Source: Alsobacter metallidurans
GTDB lineage: Bacteria; Pseudomonadota; Alphaproteobacteria; Rhizobiales; Beijerinckiaceae
Assembly (NCBI RefSeq): GCF_014636935.1
Contig: NZ_BMES01000003.1
Coordinates: forward strand, 310,001 to 374,000
Reading direction: 5' to 3'
Length of the DNA stretch: 64,000 bases
Shown: positions 27,812-38,054 of the stretch, piece after piece
Position numbering within the stretch: position 1 is the stretch's first letter
Layout of the letters: every line of letters begins with the position of its first letter
The notes under the pieces: generated by a model
The model's database searches: none
Seen by the model: the letters and a program-made list of their open reading frames with translations, nothing else
What the model was told of the DNA's origin: nothing
Translations under genes and position numbers: made by a program

Positions 27812-28525
27812 TCAGAACCGGTAGGTGACGCCGACGCCGACGAGCCAGGGATCAATGTTGACCTTGGTCTTGACCGGAACCACGCCCAGCACGGAAGCCT
27901 TCGCCTCGGTCTGCAGCCAGAGCTTCTTGACGTCGAAGTTGATGCCCCAATGCTTGTCTAGCATGTAGTCGAAGCCGGCCTGCAGCGCGAAGCCGACGCT
28001 GTCCTTGACGCTGAGCCTGGTGATCAGGCCCTTAGCGTCCTCGCCGTAGAAGATCGTGTAGTTAAGGCCCGCGCCCACATAGGGCTTGAACGCGCCGAAA
28101 TTCGTGAAGTGGTACTGCGCGGTGAGCGTCGGGGGCAGCAGCCAGGTGCGGCCGACGGCGTATTTCGCGCCGGTCGGGCCCAGCAGGCCGGCATTGTCCT
28201 TCAGGCTTAGATTGTGGGGCGTCGTGCCCAGAACCAGCTCGGCCGCGAAGTTGGGCGTGAAGAAGTAGGTGATGTCCAGCTCGGGGATCACCGAGTCGGA
28301 GACTTCGACCTTCTCGCCCGGCACGGGCGCGCCGAACACCCGGAAGTTGCCCGTGGACTCCTGCGGGATCACCCCGACGGCGCGCACGCGCACCATCCAG
28401 GGGCTCTGCGCGACGTCGACGAAGACCGGCGGCTGCTTGGCGGACGGAAGGTCGGCCGCGTTGGCGGAGAGGATCGTGCCGGCCAGCAGGGCGGCCGCAA
28501 GCGCGAGGGTGGAAACGGTTTTCAT
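27812..28525 (-). CDS. OmpW-family outer-membrane protein
   Basis: An eight-stranded outer-membrane barrel of 237 residues with a signal peptide (about 1-23, ending SANA). Family features include the early PWMVRVRAVGVIPQE, then ELDITYFFTPNFAAEL, HNLSLK, and VGAGLNYTIFYGED. The last residues VGVTYRF end in Phe, the recognition signature for BAM-dependent assembly. OmpW proteins form narrow hydrophobic channels and respond to stress or iron. It has its own terminator and a long repeat-bearing upstream region. Confidence 0.92.
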   Translation of the reverse strand: MKTVSTLALAAALLAGTILSANAADLPSAKQPPVFVDVAQSPWMVRVRAVGVIPQESTGNFRVFGAPVPGEKVEVSDSVIPELDITYFFTPNFAAELVLGTTPHNLSLKDNAGLLGPTGAKYAVGRTWLLPPTLTAQYHFTNFGAFKPYVGAGLNYTIFYGEDAKGLITRLSVKDSVGFALQAGFDYMLDKHWGINFDVKKLWLQTEAKASVLGVVPVKTKVNIDPWLVGVGVTYRF

Positions 28526-28728
28526 GATGGTACCCCGGAAGCGAACCCGGTGCGCCTTCGGGGGAGAAGCGGCCGCGGGATCTATCCCGGCCTTGATGAT
28601 CCCGCGCCCACACGCGGAAGTTGATCTGGATCAAAACCGCACAGCTTCAGCCACCAAGTGGCAAAGGCGCAACACACCCGCGGGGTGGTTGTGCGGACGT
28701 CGAGGTGATCGGACGTTCGGACCAGTTT

Positions 28729-28785
28729 CCCGTCTGTGCGAGCGCCAGCGGAGTAATCCAGCCTGACGCCCCGGCCATTAGGCTA
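28729..28785. repeat. Degenerate half-copy of type II palindromic repeat
   Basis: This segment aligns with the first half of the element at 28943-29040: both share CCCGTC, then GCGAGCGCCAGCG or ACGAGCGCCAGCG, AATC, GCC or GGC, and CCGGCCATTA. The second half is missing, and a type I element starts directly at its end. Confidence 0.6.
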
Positions 28786-28895
28786 CTCTCTCCGTCAACC
28801 CCGGCGGGGCTTAGCGCCGGGAAGCGGATCCAGGAGTGAGCTCCTTTGCTCTGGATCCCCTTCCCGTCCTGCTTCGCAGGTCGCCGGGGATGACG
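28786..28895. repeat. Type I palindromic repeat, copy A
   Basis: Begins CTCTCCGTCA, contains GGATCCAGGAGTGAGC..CTGGATCCCCTTCCCG, and ends AGGTCGCCGGGGATGAC. The ends are complementary (CCGTCA.CCCCGG and CCGGGGATGAC), so it folds into a long hairpin with an inner GGATCCAG/CTGGATCC stem. Copy B is at 30841-30956. Confidence 0.8.
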
Positions 28896-28942
28896 GCCGC
28901 GATGTAACACAACGCCTGAGAGGCGCTGGATCGGCCGGGCCA

Positions 28943-29040
28943 CCTCCCGTCATTACGAGCGCCAGCGAAGCAATCTAGGCTGAAAGCCCGGCCATTATGC
29001 TGGATTGCTTCGCCTCCGGCTCGCAATGACGGCGAGGGGG
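28943..29040. repeat. Type II palindromic repeat, copy A
   Basis: Starts CCTCCCGTCATTACGAGCG and ends CTCGCAATGACGGCGAGGGG, with inner inverted segments GCGAAGCAATC and GATTGCTTCGC. This is a REP-like hairpin of the style widespread in Rhizobiales intergenic regions. Related copies are at 31003-31105 and 35869-35961. Confidence 0.8.
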
Positions 29041-29092
29041 GTGCTATCGGTGAGCGCGTACGCCCACCGGCGGCTCGAACGGGCAGAGCCGC

Positions 29093-29311
29093 TCAGAAAT
29101 CCGCCGTCAGGCCCTTGATCTCCCAGTCGCCATAGCGCACGGGTTCGAGCCCGCCGCGCCCGTCTGTCTCGGGCGGCCGCGCAGCGGCCTCGGCGTCGAT
29201 CGCGGCGCGGCGCGCCTGGGCTTCGGCAAGCGCCCGCTGGGCCGCGGGGGACAGGCGCTTCGGCGCCGGGGTCTGGGCGCCGTTGTCGTTGTCGGGCTGG
29301 CGATCGGTCAT
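29093..29311 (-). CDS. DUF1674 domain-containing protein (SdhAF4-like)
   Basis: A 72-residue protein whose C-terminus GGLEPVRYGDWEIKGLTADF is the DUF1674 signature. That domain is shared with mitochondrial SDHAF4, a succinate dehydrogenase assembly factor, so a role in SDH flavoprotein maturation is plausible but inferred. I use the ATG at 29311; one at 29332 would add 7 residues. The N-terminal half is polar and Ala-rich. It is divergent from rsmB, across a 133-bp gap. Confidence 0.85.
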   Translation of the reverse strand: MTDRQPDNDNGAQTPAPKRLSPAAQRALAEAQARRAAIDAEAAARPPETDGRGGLEPVRYGDWEIKGLTADF

Positions 29312-29444
29312 TGGTGCTGGTCCGGCTGCCATGGCAAAAGTGGCTGTTCCAGCCCATAAAGTGCGCCGAAGGGCGAAACGCAATGCCGCACGCGGTCGCG
29401 CGTGCCTGAACACGTCGTCGCGGCGTGCGAAAAGGTGAGATCCG

Positions 29445-30821
29445 ATGCAACGAGACAGCAAGCGGCCCGGCCGCCCCGCGCAGGCCGACAGGGCTCCCCA
29501 GGCCGACGTCCCGGGCCTGCCCGCCCGGCGCCTCGCGGCCGCGGCCGTGATGGCGGTGCTCGACGAACGCCGCGCGCTCGACGAAACGCTGGATCGCCTG
29601 CTGGACAGCCCCGAGGCCACGGCCCTGGAAGACCGCGACCGCGCTCTCGCCCGCGCGATCGCGATGGTGGCGATCCGGCACTTCGGCAGCATCCGCAAGA
29701 CGCTGCTGGCGCGGCTCAAGAGCGGCATGCCGGCGTCCTCCGGCGTGCTGGCGGCCGCGCTTGCGACGGGCGCGGCGCAGCTCCTGTGGCTCGACGTGCC
29801 CGACCACGCGGCCGTGGACCTGACGATCCGCCTCATCCAGTCCGACCGCAAGGCGGAGCGCTACTCGGGCCTCGCGAACGCGGTGCTGCGCCGCATCGGC
29901 CGTGAGAAGGCCGAGATCCTGGCCGCCCTCGATCCTCTGGCCGACGACGCGCCCGAATGGCTGGCCAAGCGCTGGACGGCCAATTACGGCGCCGAGACCG
30001 CGGCCCGCATCGCGGCCGCGCAGCTCAACGAAGCCTCGGTGGACCTCACCCCCAAGGGCGATCCCGCCGCGCAGGCCGAGACCCTTGACGCGCTTGTGCT
30101 GCCGACCGGCTCGCTGCGCCTGCGCAGCCGCGCGGCGCTCCCATCCCTGCCCGGCTATGCCGAGGGCGACTGGTGGGTGCAGGACGCCGCCGCCGCCATC
30201 CCGGCGCGGCTCCTGGCCGTGAAGCCCGGGGAGCGGGTCGCCGATCTCTGCGCCGCGCCCGGCGGCAAGACCGCCCAGCTCGCGGCGGCCGGCGCGAGCG
30301 TGCTGGCGGTGGACCGCTCCGAGGCGCGGCTCGGTCGGCTGTCGGCCAACATGGAGCGGCTCGGCCTCAAGGTGGAAACCCGCGCCCTCGACGCGCTGCT
30401 GCTGGACGAACCCGAGGGCTTCGACGCCATTCTGCTCGACGCGCCCTGTACGGCCACCGGCACGCTGCGCCGCCATCCAGACGTGGCCTGGACCAAGGAC
30501 GAGCCCGACCTCGTGAAGCTCGCCAGCCTGCAGACGCGCCTGCTCGACAAGGCCGCCAAGCTGCTGCGCCCCGGCGGCCGGCTGGTGTATTGCGTGTGTT
30601 CGCTGGAGTTCGAGGAAGGCGAGCGGCAGGTCCAGATGTTCCTGGCCCGGCATCTCGACTTCAAGCGCGCGCCGATCACGGCCGATGAGACCGGCATCCC
30701 CGAAGCCGTGTCGGACGCCGGCGACTTGCGCACCCTGCCGTTCATGCTGCCCAACGACGAGCCGCGCCTGAGCGGGCTGGACGGGTTCTACGCCGCGCGT
30801 TTGATGAAGGCCGGCGCCTGA
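29445..30821 (+). CDS. rsmB: 16S rRNA (cytosine-C5) methyltransferase, RsmB/NOP family
   Basis: Methylates a cytosine of 16S rRNA. An N-terminal NusB-like RNA-binding domain (about residues 20-150, with AVMAVLDERRALDETLDRLL) precedes the Rossmann methyltransferase domain. The latter contains VADLCAAPGGKTAQLA, then LLDAPCTATGTLRRHPD, and the catalytic-cysteine segment VYCVCSLEFEEGE. At 458 residues it is typical. It is monocistronic, flanked downstream by repeats. Confidence 0.92.
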   Translation: MQRDSKRPGRPAQADRAPQADVPGLPARRLAAAAVMAVLDERRALDETLDRLLDSPEATALEDRDRALARAIAMVAIRHFGSIRKTLLARLKSGMPASSGVLAAALATGAAQLLWLDVPDHAAVDLTIRLIQSDRKAERYSGLANAVLRRIGREKAEILAALDPLADDAPEWLAKRWTANYGAETAARIAAAQLNEASVDLTPKGDPAAQAETLDALVLPTGSLRLRSRAALPSLPGYAEGDWWVQDAAAAIPARLLAVKPGERVADLCAAPGGKTAQLAAAGASVLAVDRSEARLGRLSANMERLGLKVETRALDALLLDEPEGFDAILLDAPCTATGTLRRHPDVAWTKDEPDLVKLASLQTRLLDKAAKLLRPGGRLVYCVCSLEFEEGERQVQMFLARHLDFKRAPITADETGIPEAVSDAGDLRTLPFMLPNDEPRLSGLDGFYAARLMKAGA

Positions 30822-30840
30822 TGTTTGCCAGAGCTCAACT

Positions 30841-30956
30841 CTCTCCGTCATCCCCGGCCGGAGCGGCGAAGCCGCGGAGGGGAAGGGGATCCAGGGGTGA
30901 GCGCCTTTGCCCCTGGATCCCCTTCCCGACCTGCTGCGCAGGTCGCCGGGGATGAC
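30841..30956. repeat. Type I palindromic repeat, copy B
   Basis: Begins CTCTCCGTCATCCCCGG and ends AGGTCGCCGGGGATGAC, with an internal GGGGATCCAGGGGTGAGC..CCCTGGATCCCC stem. It closely matches copy A at 28786-28895. Confidence 0.82.
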
Positions 30957-31002
30957 CGTGATTGATAGCCATCAGGCAACAACGCAATAAGCCGGGTCAC
31001 AC

Positions 31003-31105
31003 CCTCCCGTCGTTGCGAGGAGCGAAGCGACGCGGCAATCCACGCCGGGCGTAAAGCCCAGCATCAGCTGGATTGCTTTGCTGTCGCTCGCAATGACGGC
31101 GAGGG
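31003..31105. repeat. Type II palindromic repeat, copy B
   Basis: Starts CCTCCCGTCGTTGCGAGGAG and ends GCTCGCAATGACGGCGAGGG. It matches the element at 28943-29040 at both ends and in the central GATTGCTTTGCTG region. Confidence 0.8.
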
Positions 31106-31138
31106 TTGCAGTCTAAGCGAGGAAAAAATCCACCGCCA

Positions 31139-31209
31139 CTCCCCTCATCCGGCCCTTCGGGCCACCTTCTCCCCGCTCTGGCGCGCAACGCGCGCCCGGG
31201 GAGAAGGGG
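31139..31209. repeat. Third hairpin repeat class (CCCTCATCCGG..GGAGAAGGGG)
   Basis: CTCCCCTCATCCGGCCCTTC, then GGGCCACCTTCTCCCCG, and at the far end CGGGGAGAAGGGG. Inner stems GGCCCTTCGGGCC and GCGCGCAACGCGCGC are present. It abuts the acs stop (about 13 bp away) and may serve as a terminator for acs on the minus strand. Confidence 0.7.
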
Positions 31210-31222
31210 TAAACGCCCCGAA

Positions 31223-33166
<1,944 letters not shown>

Positions 33167-33325
33167 GGCGCTTTCTCCCAAAACGCGCGACCGCCCTGCG
33201 GCGGTCGATGCAACTCAGTCGGGTCGCGGGGTCGACCTCTGTTGGGCGCAATTATGCGGAGCGTCGGCGCCCGCGCAAGGCGTGCCGCGCTCGTGCTTTG
33301 GTCGGGGCGACTTTGGTGGGAGGCC

Positions 33326-33742
33326 TCAGAGGCCGCCCATCTCGCGCACCACGTCCCATTCGGCGTCCGTCACCGGCTGCACGGACAGGCGCATGCAGGT
33401 GACCAGCGCCATCTTGGCGAGGCGCGGCTCCAGCTTCACGGCGGCCAGCGGCACCGGACGGGGCAGGGCCTCCACGGCCTTGATGTCCACCATGACCCAG
33501 GGCGAGCCTTCGGGGGCCGTGTGGTCCGGGTAGGCCTCGCGGATCACCTCGACGATCCCGACGATCTCCTTGCCCACATTGGAGTGGTAGAAGAACCCCC
33601 GGTCGCCCAGCTTCATCGCCTTGAGGTTGATCTTGGCGAGGTGGTTGCGCACGCCGTTCCAGTGCGTGCCCTTGGGGCCTTCCGCCACGAGAGCGTCCCA
33701 CGAGAACACGTCGGGTTCGGACTTGTAGAGCCAGTGGGCCAT
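33326..33742 (-). CDS. EVE domain-containing protein
   Basis: A 138-residue PUA-like EVE domain, a fold that binds modified bases in DNA or RNA. The N-terminal signature MAHWLYKSEPDVFSWD is typical, and GTHWNGVRNHLAKINLKAMK is the conserved pocket region. The ATG at 33742 is used. It lies 53 bp downstream of ftsY in the same direction and may be co-transcribed. Its natural ligand and cellular role are unknown. Confidence 0.92.
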   Translation of the reverse strand: MAHWLYKSEPDVFSWDALVAEGPKGTHWNGVRNHLAKINLKAMKLGDRGFFYHSNVGKEIVGIVEVIREAYPDHTAPEGSPWVMVDIKAVEALPRPVPLAAVKLEPRLAKMALVTCMRLSVQPVTDAEWDVVREMGGL

Positions 33743-33795
33743 GCTGCGGTTCCGGTGTGCGTTGGGGTGTTCTAGCGGAAGCCGAGGCGGCGGCG

Positions 33796-34974
33796 CTATT
33801 CCAGCCCGGCGATCGCGCGGGCGAAATCGCGCGCCTCGAAGGGCTCCAGGTCGTCCACCCCCTCGCCGACGCCGATGAAGTGCACGGGCAGGCCAAACCT
33901 GGCCGCCAGCGCCACCAGGATGCCGCCGCGGGCGGTGCCGTCCAGCTTGGTCATCACCAGCCCGGTGACGCCCGCGACCTTGCCGAAGATCTCCGCCTGC
34001 GACAGCGCGTTCTGGCCCACGGTGGCGTCCAGCACCAGCAGCACGGCGTGCGGCGCATCCGGGTCCATCTTGCGCAGCACGCGCACGACCTTTTCGAGCT
34101 CGGCCATGAGCTCGGTCCGGTTCTGCAGCCGCCCGGCGGTGTCGATCAAGAGCACGTCCGTGCCGGCCTCGCGCGCCTGCGTGAGCGCGTCGAAGGCGAG
34201 CCCGGCCGAGTCGGCGCCCTGCTGGCGCGCCACCACGGGCGCGCCGATCCGTTCGCCCCACACCTTCAGCTGCTCGATGGCGGCGGCCCGGAAGGTGTCG
34301 CCGGCGGCCAGCATCAGGGTCTTGCCCTCAGCTTTCAGCTTGGCCGAGAGCTTGCCGATCGTGGTGGTCTTGCCCGAGCCGTTCACCCCCACCATCAGGA
34401 TTACGAAGGGCTTCTTGGTTGCGTCGACCACCAGCGGCCGGGCCACGGGCGCGAGCACGCGCTCCACCTCGGCGGCGAGGATCTGCTTCACCTCCTCGGG
34501 CGCGATGTCCTTGCCGTAGCGGCCCTTGCCGACCGCCTCGACGATGCGGGACGCAACCGTGACGCCCAGATCGGCCTGCACGAGCACGTCCTCGAGCTCC
34601 TCCAGCGTGTCGGCGTCGAGCTTGCGCTTGGTGAAGATGTCCGTGATGCCGCCGCCGATGGCGGACGACGACCGCGTCAGGCCCTCCTTGAGCCGCGTCC
34701 ACCAGGAGCGCTTCGGGGCGGGAGGCTCTGGCGCGGGCTCCTCGACGAGCGAGGGCGCGTCGGCGAGCTCCGGCGGCGGCACGACCACACCCGGAAAGGC
34801 CGCCATGAGTTCCTCGGCGACAGAGGCCTCCTGGAGCGCTGCGGCATTCGGGTCTTCGGTCAAGGGGTCGGCAGCCGGCGCAGGCTCGGGGCCGGGGGTT
34901 GTCGCCGGCGCGGGCTGCTCGCGCCCGAACAGGCGGGAGAAAAATCCGGGCTTCTTCTCGGTCTCGTCGCTCAT
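33796..34974 (-). CDS. ftsY: Signal recognition particle receptor FtsY
   Basis: Docks SRP-ribosome complexes at the membrane translocon. The 392-residue protein has a short amphipathic N-terminus (KKPGFFSRLFGRE), a Pro/Ala/Glu-rich acidic A domain (about 20-85), the N domain, and the GTPase G domain. The G domain shows GVNGSGKTTTIGKL (G1), DTAGRLQNRTELM (G3) and TKLDGTARGG (G4). It is first in an ftsY-EVE unit and diverges from the pseudouridine synthase gene across 51 bp. Confidence 0.96.
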   Translation of the reverse strand: MSDETEKKPGFFSRLFGREQPAPATTPGPEPAPAADPLTEDPNAAALQEASVAEELMAAFPGVVVPPPELADAPSLVEEPAPEPPAPKRSWWTRLKEGLTRSSSAIGGGITDIFTKRKLDADTLEELEDVLVQADLGVTVASRIVEAVGKGRYGKDIAPEEVKQILAAEVERVLAPVARPLVVDATKKPFVILMVGVNGSGKTTTIGKLSAKLKAEGKTLMLAAGDTFRAAAIEQLKVWGERIGAPVVARQQGADSAGLAFDALTQAREAGTDVLLIDTAGRLQNRTELMAELEKVVRVLRKMDPDAPHAVLLVLDATVGQNALSQAEIFGKVAGVTGLVMTKLDGTARGGILVALAARFGLPVHFIGVGEGVDDLEPFEARDFARAIAGLE

Positions 34975-35025
34975 GGGGCCTCGATAGCGGTTTCGGCGGG
35001 AGCCGGAAAGGGATAAGCCCGCCGG

Positions 35026-35847
35026 ATGACCGCATCCGCTTCACTCTGGGGCTCGTCCGCCCACCCGACCAAGGCCGCGAACGCGCCGGCGCTCGACCTC
35101 GAAGCGCGCCTGCTGCATCGCGACGGGCTGATGCTGATCCTCGACAAGCCCGCCGGCGTTCCGGTGCATCGCGGCCCCAAGGGCTCGCGGCCGGGCGAGA
35201 TCAACCTGGAGCAGTTCTTCGACCAGCTGATGTACGGCCTGCCGCGCTTTCCCGCGCTGGCGCACCGGCTCGACAAGGACACCTCGGGCTGCCTGGTGCT
35301 GGGCCGCCACCGGAAGGCGCTGGAGAAGCTGGGGCTGCTGTTCAAGCAGGGCAAGGTCGGCAAGACCTACTGGGCCGTGGTGGAGGGCTCGCCGGCCTCG
35401 GACGCGGGCGCAATCGACCTGCCGCTCGGGCGGCTGGACGAGAACCGCGGGTGGTGGATGAAGGTCGATCCCGCCGGCCAGCCCTCCCGCACGCTCTGGC
35501 GCGTCGCGGGGCGGGGGCTCGACCCGTCGACCCAGGCGCCCATCGCCTGGCTGGCCCTGGAGCCGATCACCGGCCGCACCCACCAGCTGCGGGTCCATTG
35601 CCAGGCCATGGGCTGGCCCATCCTGGGCGATCCTATCTACGGAACCGGTCCGCGCGACGGCGGAACGCCGCTGCACCTGCATTCGCGCGAGATCGTGGTG
35701 CCGATCTCCAAGAACAAGGAGCCCGTGGTGGCGACCGCGCCCGTCCCAGGGCACATGCGCGAACGGCTGCTGGCCTGTGGGTGGAATGGGGTGGAAGCGC
35801 CGCCGACCAGTGCGCCGCATCACGCCGCAGGCGAAGGCAGCGAATAG
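35026..35847 (+). CDS. RluA-family pseudouridine synthase
   Basis: Isomerises uridine in rRNA or tRNA. The 273-residue protein contains the catalytic HRLDKDTSGCLVLG with the family aspartate, LDKPAGVPVHRG at the start of the domain and ITGRTHQLRVHCQAMGWPILGDPIYG near the C-terminus. It lacks an S4 domain, so it resembles the RluA/TruC group more than RluC/RluD. The target uridine cannot be assigned. A GGCGATT/AATCGCC inverted repeat follows the stop. Confidence 0.88.
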   Translation: MTASASLWGSSAHPTKAANAPALDLEARLLHRDGLMLILDKPAGVPVHRGPKGSRPGEINLEQFFDQLMYGLPRFPALAHRLDKDTSGCLVLGRHRKALEKLGLLFKQGKVGKTYWAVVEGSPASDAGAIDLPLGRLDENRGWWMKVDPAGQPSRTLWRVAGRGLDPSTQAPIAWLALEPITGRTHQLRVHCQAMGWPILGDPIYGTGPRDGGTPLHLHSREIVVPISKNKEPVVATAPVPGHMRERLLACGWNGVEAPPTSAPHHAAGEGSE

Positions 35848-35868
35848 CCTGGGCGATTGAATCGCCTA

Positions 35869-35961
35869 GCCGTCATTGCGGGCGCAGCGAAGCAATCCAG
35901 ACGCTGGGCGTCGGCGCCTGGATCGCCGCGTCGCTTCGCTCCTCGCGATGACGGCGAGGGG
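35869..35961. repeat. Type II palindromic repeat, copy C
   Basis: Starts GCCGTCATTGCGGGCGCAGC, includes GAAGCAATCCAG, and ends CGCGATGACGGCGAGGGG. It lies between the convergent rluA-like and tyrA genes and is the third copy of the class seen at 28943 and 31003. Confidence 0.78.
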
Positions 35962-35971
35962 TCGATAACTG

Positions 35972-36916
35972 CTAATCGGCCTTGCGCCGTCCGAAATCCG
36001 GCTCGGGCGTTTCCTGGCCGACGTCGATGATGCCGCGCCGGATGGTGCGGGTGCGGCTGAACAGGTTGAACAGCGCCTCGCCGTCGTTCCACCGGATGGC
36101 GCGCTGCAGGGCCGAGAGGTCTTCGTTAAAGCGGCCCAGCATCTCCAGCACGGCGTCCTTGTTGTTGAGAAACACGTCGCGCCACATGGTCGGATCCGAC
36201 GCCGCGATGCGGGTGAAGTCGCGGAAGCCGCCGGCCGAAAACTTGATCACCTCGCTCTGCGTGACCTCCTCGAGGTCCGCCGCCGTGCCGACGATGTTGT
36301 ACGCGATCAGATGCGGCACGTGGCTCGTGATGGCGAGCACCAGGTCGTGGTGCTGCGGCGTCATGATCTCGACATTGGAGCCCAGCGCCTCCCAGAACGC
36401 CCGCACCTGAGCGACCGGATCGGGGTCCGTGCCCTCGGGCGGCGTCAGGATGCACCAGCGGCCATGGAACAGCGTCGCGAAGCCGGCGTCCGGGCCGGAA
36501 TGCTCCGTGCCGGCCACCGGGTGGGCGGGAACGAAATGCACGCCCGAGGTGAGGTGCGGCTGCACCTGCGCGACCACGGATCCCTTCACGGAGCCCACGT
36601 CCGACACGATCGCGCCTGGAACCAGCGCGCCGCTCATCTCGGCCGCCACGGCCCCGCAGGCGCCCACCGGCACGCACAGAATCACGTAGTCGGCCCCGCG
36701 CACGGCCTCCGCGACGCTGGGCGCGACCTCGTCCACGATGCCGAGTTCGGCCACCCGGGCGCGCACGGCCGGTGAAGCGTCCGCCGCCACCACGGTGCGG
36801 GCCAGATGGAGATGGCGTGCGGCGCGCGCCAGCGAGGAGCCGATCAGCCCCAGGCCGACGATCACGAGCCGGTTGAACAGGGGTTGTTCAAGCGGCGGTC
36901 CCAGACGTTCAGGCAC
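35972..36916 (-). CDS. tyrA: Prephenate/arogenate dehydrogenase
   Basis: Oxidative decarboxylation step of tyrosine synthesis. The 314-residue TyrA has the Rossmann motif [17 protein letters not shown] at its N-terminus, then SDVGSVKG and [15 protein letters not shown], which is the catalytic His-containing loop. [20 protein letters not shown] is characteristic of the cyclohexadienyl dehydrogenase branch. It overlaps the end of hisC by 8 bp and is the last gene of the chorismate mutase-hisC-tyrA unit. Confidence 0.93.
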   Translation of the reverse strand: MPERLGPPLEQPLFNRLVIVGLGLIGSSLARAARHLHLARTVVAADASPAVRARVAELGIVDEVAPSVAEAVRGADYVILCVPVGACGAVAAEMSGALVPGAIVSDVGSVKGSVVAQVQPHLTSGVHFVPAHPVAGTEHSGPDAGFATLFHGRWCILTPPEGTDPDPVAQVRAFWEALGSNVEIMTPQHHDLVLAITSHVPHLIAYNIVGTAADLEEVTQSEVIKFSAGGFRDFTRIAASDPTMWRDVFLNNKDAVLEMLGRFNEDLSALQRAIRWNDGEALFNLFSRTRTIRRGIIDVGQETPEPDFGRRKAD

Positions 36917-38024
36917 CGGCCCCGCCTTTCATGAAGTCGCCAAGCGCCTGCACGACGAGGCGGTTGGCTTCCTCGCCGCCGATCGTGAGGCGCAGCGCGT
37001 TGGGCAGCCCGTACGCGCCCACGGCGCGCAGCACCAGCCCGCGCTGGGTCAGGAAGGCGTCGGCCGCCTTGGCGGTCTTGCCGGTCTCCGGGAAGTGGAT
37101 CAGCAGGAAGTTGCCGACGCTGGGCGTCACCTTGAGGCCGAGCGCCTCGATCTCGGCGGTGAGCCAGGGCAGCCACTGCTCGTTGTGAGCGATTGCGGCC
37201 GACACGTGCGCGTCGTCCGCCACGGCGGCGACGCCGGCCTCCAGCGCCGGCCCGCCGACGTTGAACGGCCCCCGGATCCGGTTCAGCGCATCCGCCACAT
37301 GGGCAGGCGCATAGCACCAGCCGAGCCGCAGCAGCGCGAGCCCGTAGATCTTCGAGAAGGTGCGGCACATCACGACATTGTCGCTGGTCGAGACGAGCTC
37401 GATGCCGGACGCGTAGTCGTTGCGCCGGACATATTCGGCGTAGGCGGCGTCCAGCACCAGCAGCACGTGCGGCGGCAGGCCGGCGTGGAGGCGCTTCACC
37501 TCCTCGAATGGCAGGTAGGTGCCGGTCGGGTTGTTGGGGTTCGCCAGGAACACGATCTTGGTGCGCGGCGTCACGGCCGCCAGGATGCCGTCCACGTCGG
37601 CGTGGAAGTCCTTCTCGGGAACCGCCACGGGCGTGCCGCCGGCCGCCAGCAGGGCGATCTTGTAGACCAGGAACCCGTATTGCGAGTAGATGCCCTCGTC
37701 GCCCGGCCCCACATAGGCGTGCGTGAGCAGGTTCAGGAGCTCGTCAGAGCCGGCGCCGCAAACGATACGGGCGGGATCGAGGCCGTATTTGGCCGCAATG
37801 GCCTCGCGTAGGCCAGTGGCCGAGCCGTCCGGGTAGAATTCCAGCTTGTCGGCCGCCTTGCGGTAGGCCTCGGCGGCGCGCGGCGACGGCCCGAGCGGCG
37901 TCTCGTTGGACGAGAGCTTGTGCACCTTCACGCCGGCCGGGGCGCCGCTCTTGCCGGGAACATAGGCCTCGATGTCCAGAACGCCGGGGCGTGGTACGGG
38001 GCGGGTTGAAAGGGCTGTGCTCAT
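36909..38024 (-). CDS. hisC: Histidinol-phosphate / aromatic aminotransferase
   Basis: A PLP-dependent class I/II aminotransferase of 371 residues. It has [13 protein letters not shown] near the N-terminus, [21 protein letters not shown] and the PLP lysine in [15 protein letters not shown]. Annotated HisC family, but its place between chorismate mutase and tyrA suggests it transaminates prephenate or aromatic 2-oxo acids, with histidinol phosphate as an alternative substrate. That functional reading is an inference from context. Confidence 0.9.
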   Translation of the reverse strand: MSTALSTRPVPRPGVLDIEAYVPGKSGAPAGVKVHKLSSNETPLGPSPRAAEAYRKAADKLEFYPDGSATGLREAIAAKYGLDPARIVCGAGSDELLNLLTHAYVGPGDEGIYSQYGFLVYKIALLAAGGTPVAVPEKDFHADVDGILAAVTPRTKIVFLANPNNPTGTYLPFEEVKRLHAGLPPHVLLVLDAAYAEYVRRNDYASGIELVSTSDNVVMCRTFSKIYGLALLRLGWCYAPAHVADALNRIRGPFNVGGPALEAGVAAVADDAHVSAAIAHNEQWLPWLTAEIEALGLKVTPSVGNFLLIHFPETGKTAKAADAFLTQRGLVLRAVGAYGLPNALRLTIGGEEANRLVVQALGDFMKGGAGA

Positions 38025-38054
38025 CGGGCGGGTCCAGTGCGGAAATTGCGCTAA

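Larger units (their letters stand above)
28526..29092. other. 567-bp intergenic region with palindromic repeats
   Basis: The part next to ompW (28526-28728) should hold the ompW promoter; no gene or clear -35/-10 pair is evident. The remainder (28729-29040) is a mosaic of three palindromic repeat elements listed separately. No coding potential is seen on either strand. Confidence 0.6.
30822..31222. other. 401-bp intergenic region with three palindromic repeats
   Basis: Lies between the convergent rsmB and acs genes. It holds a type I element, a type II element and a third, distinct hairpin, in the same type I-type II order as at 28786-29040. The DNA between the elements has no coding potential. 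Confidence 0.65.
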
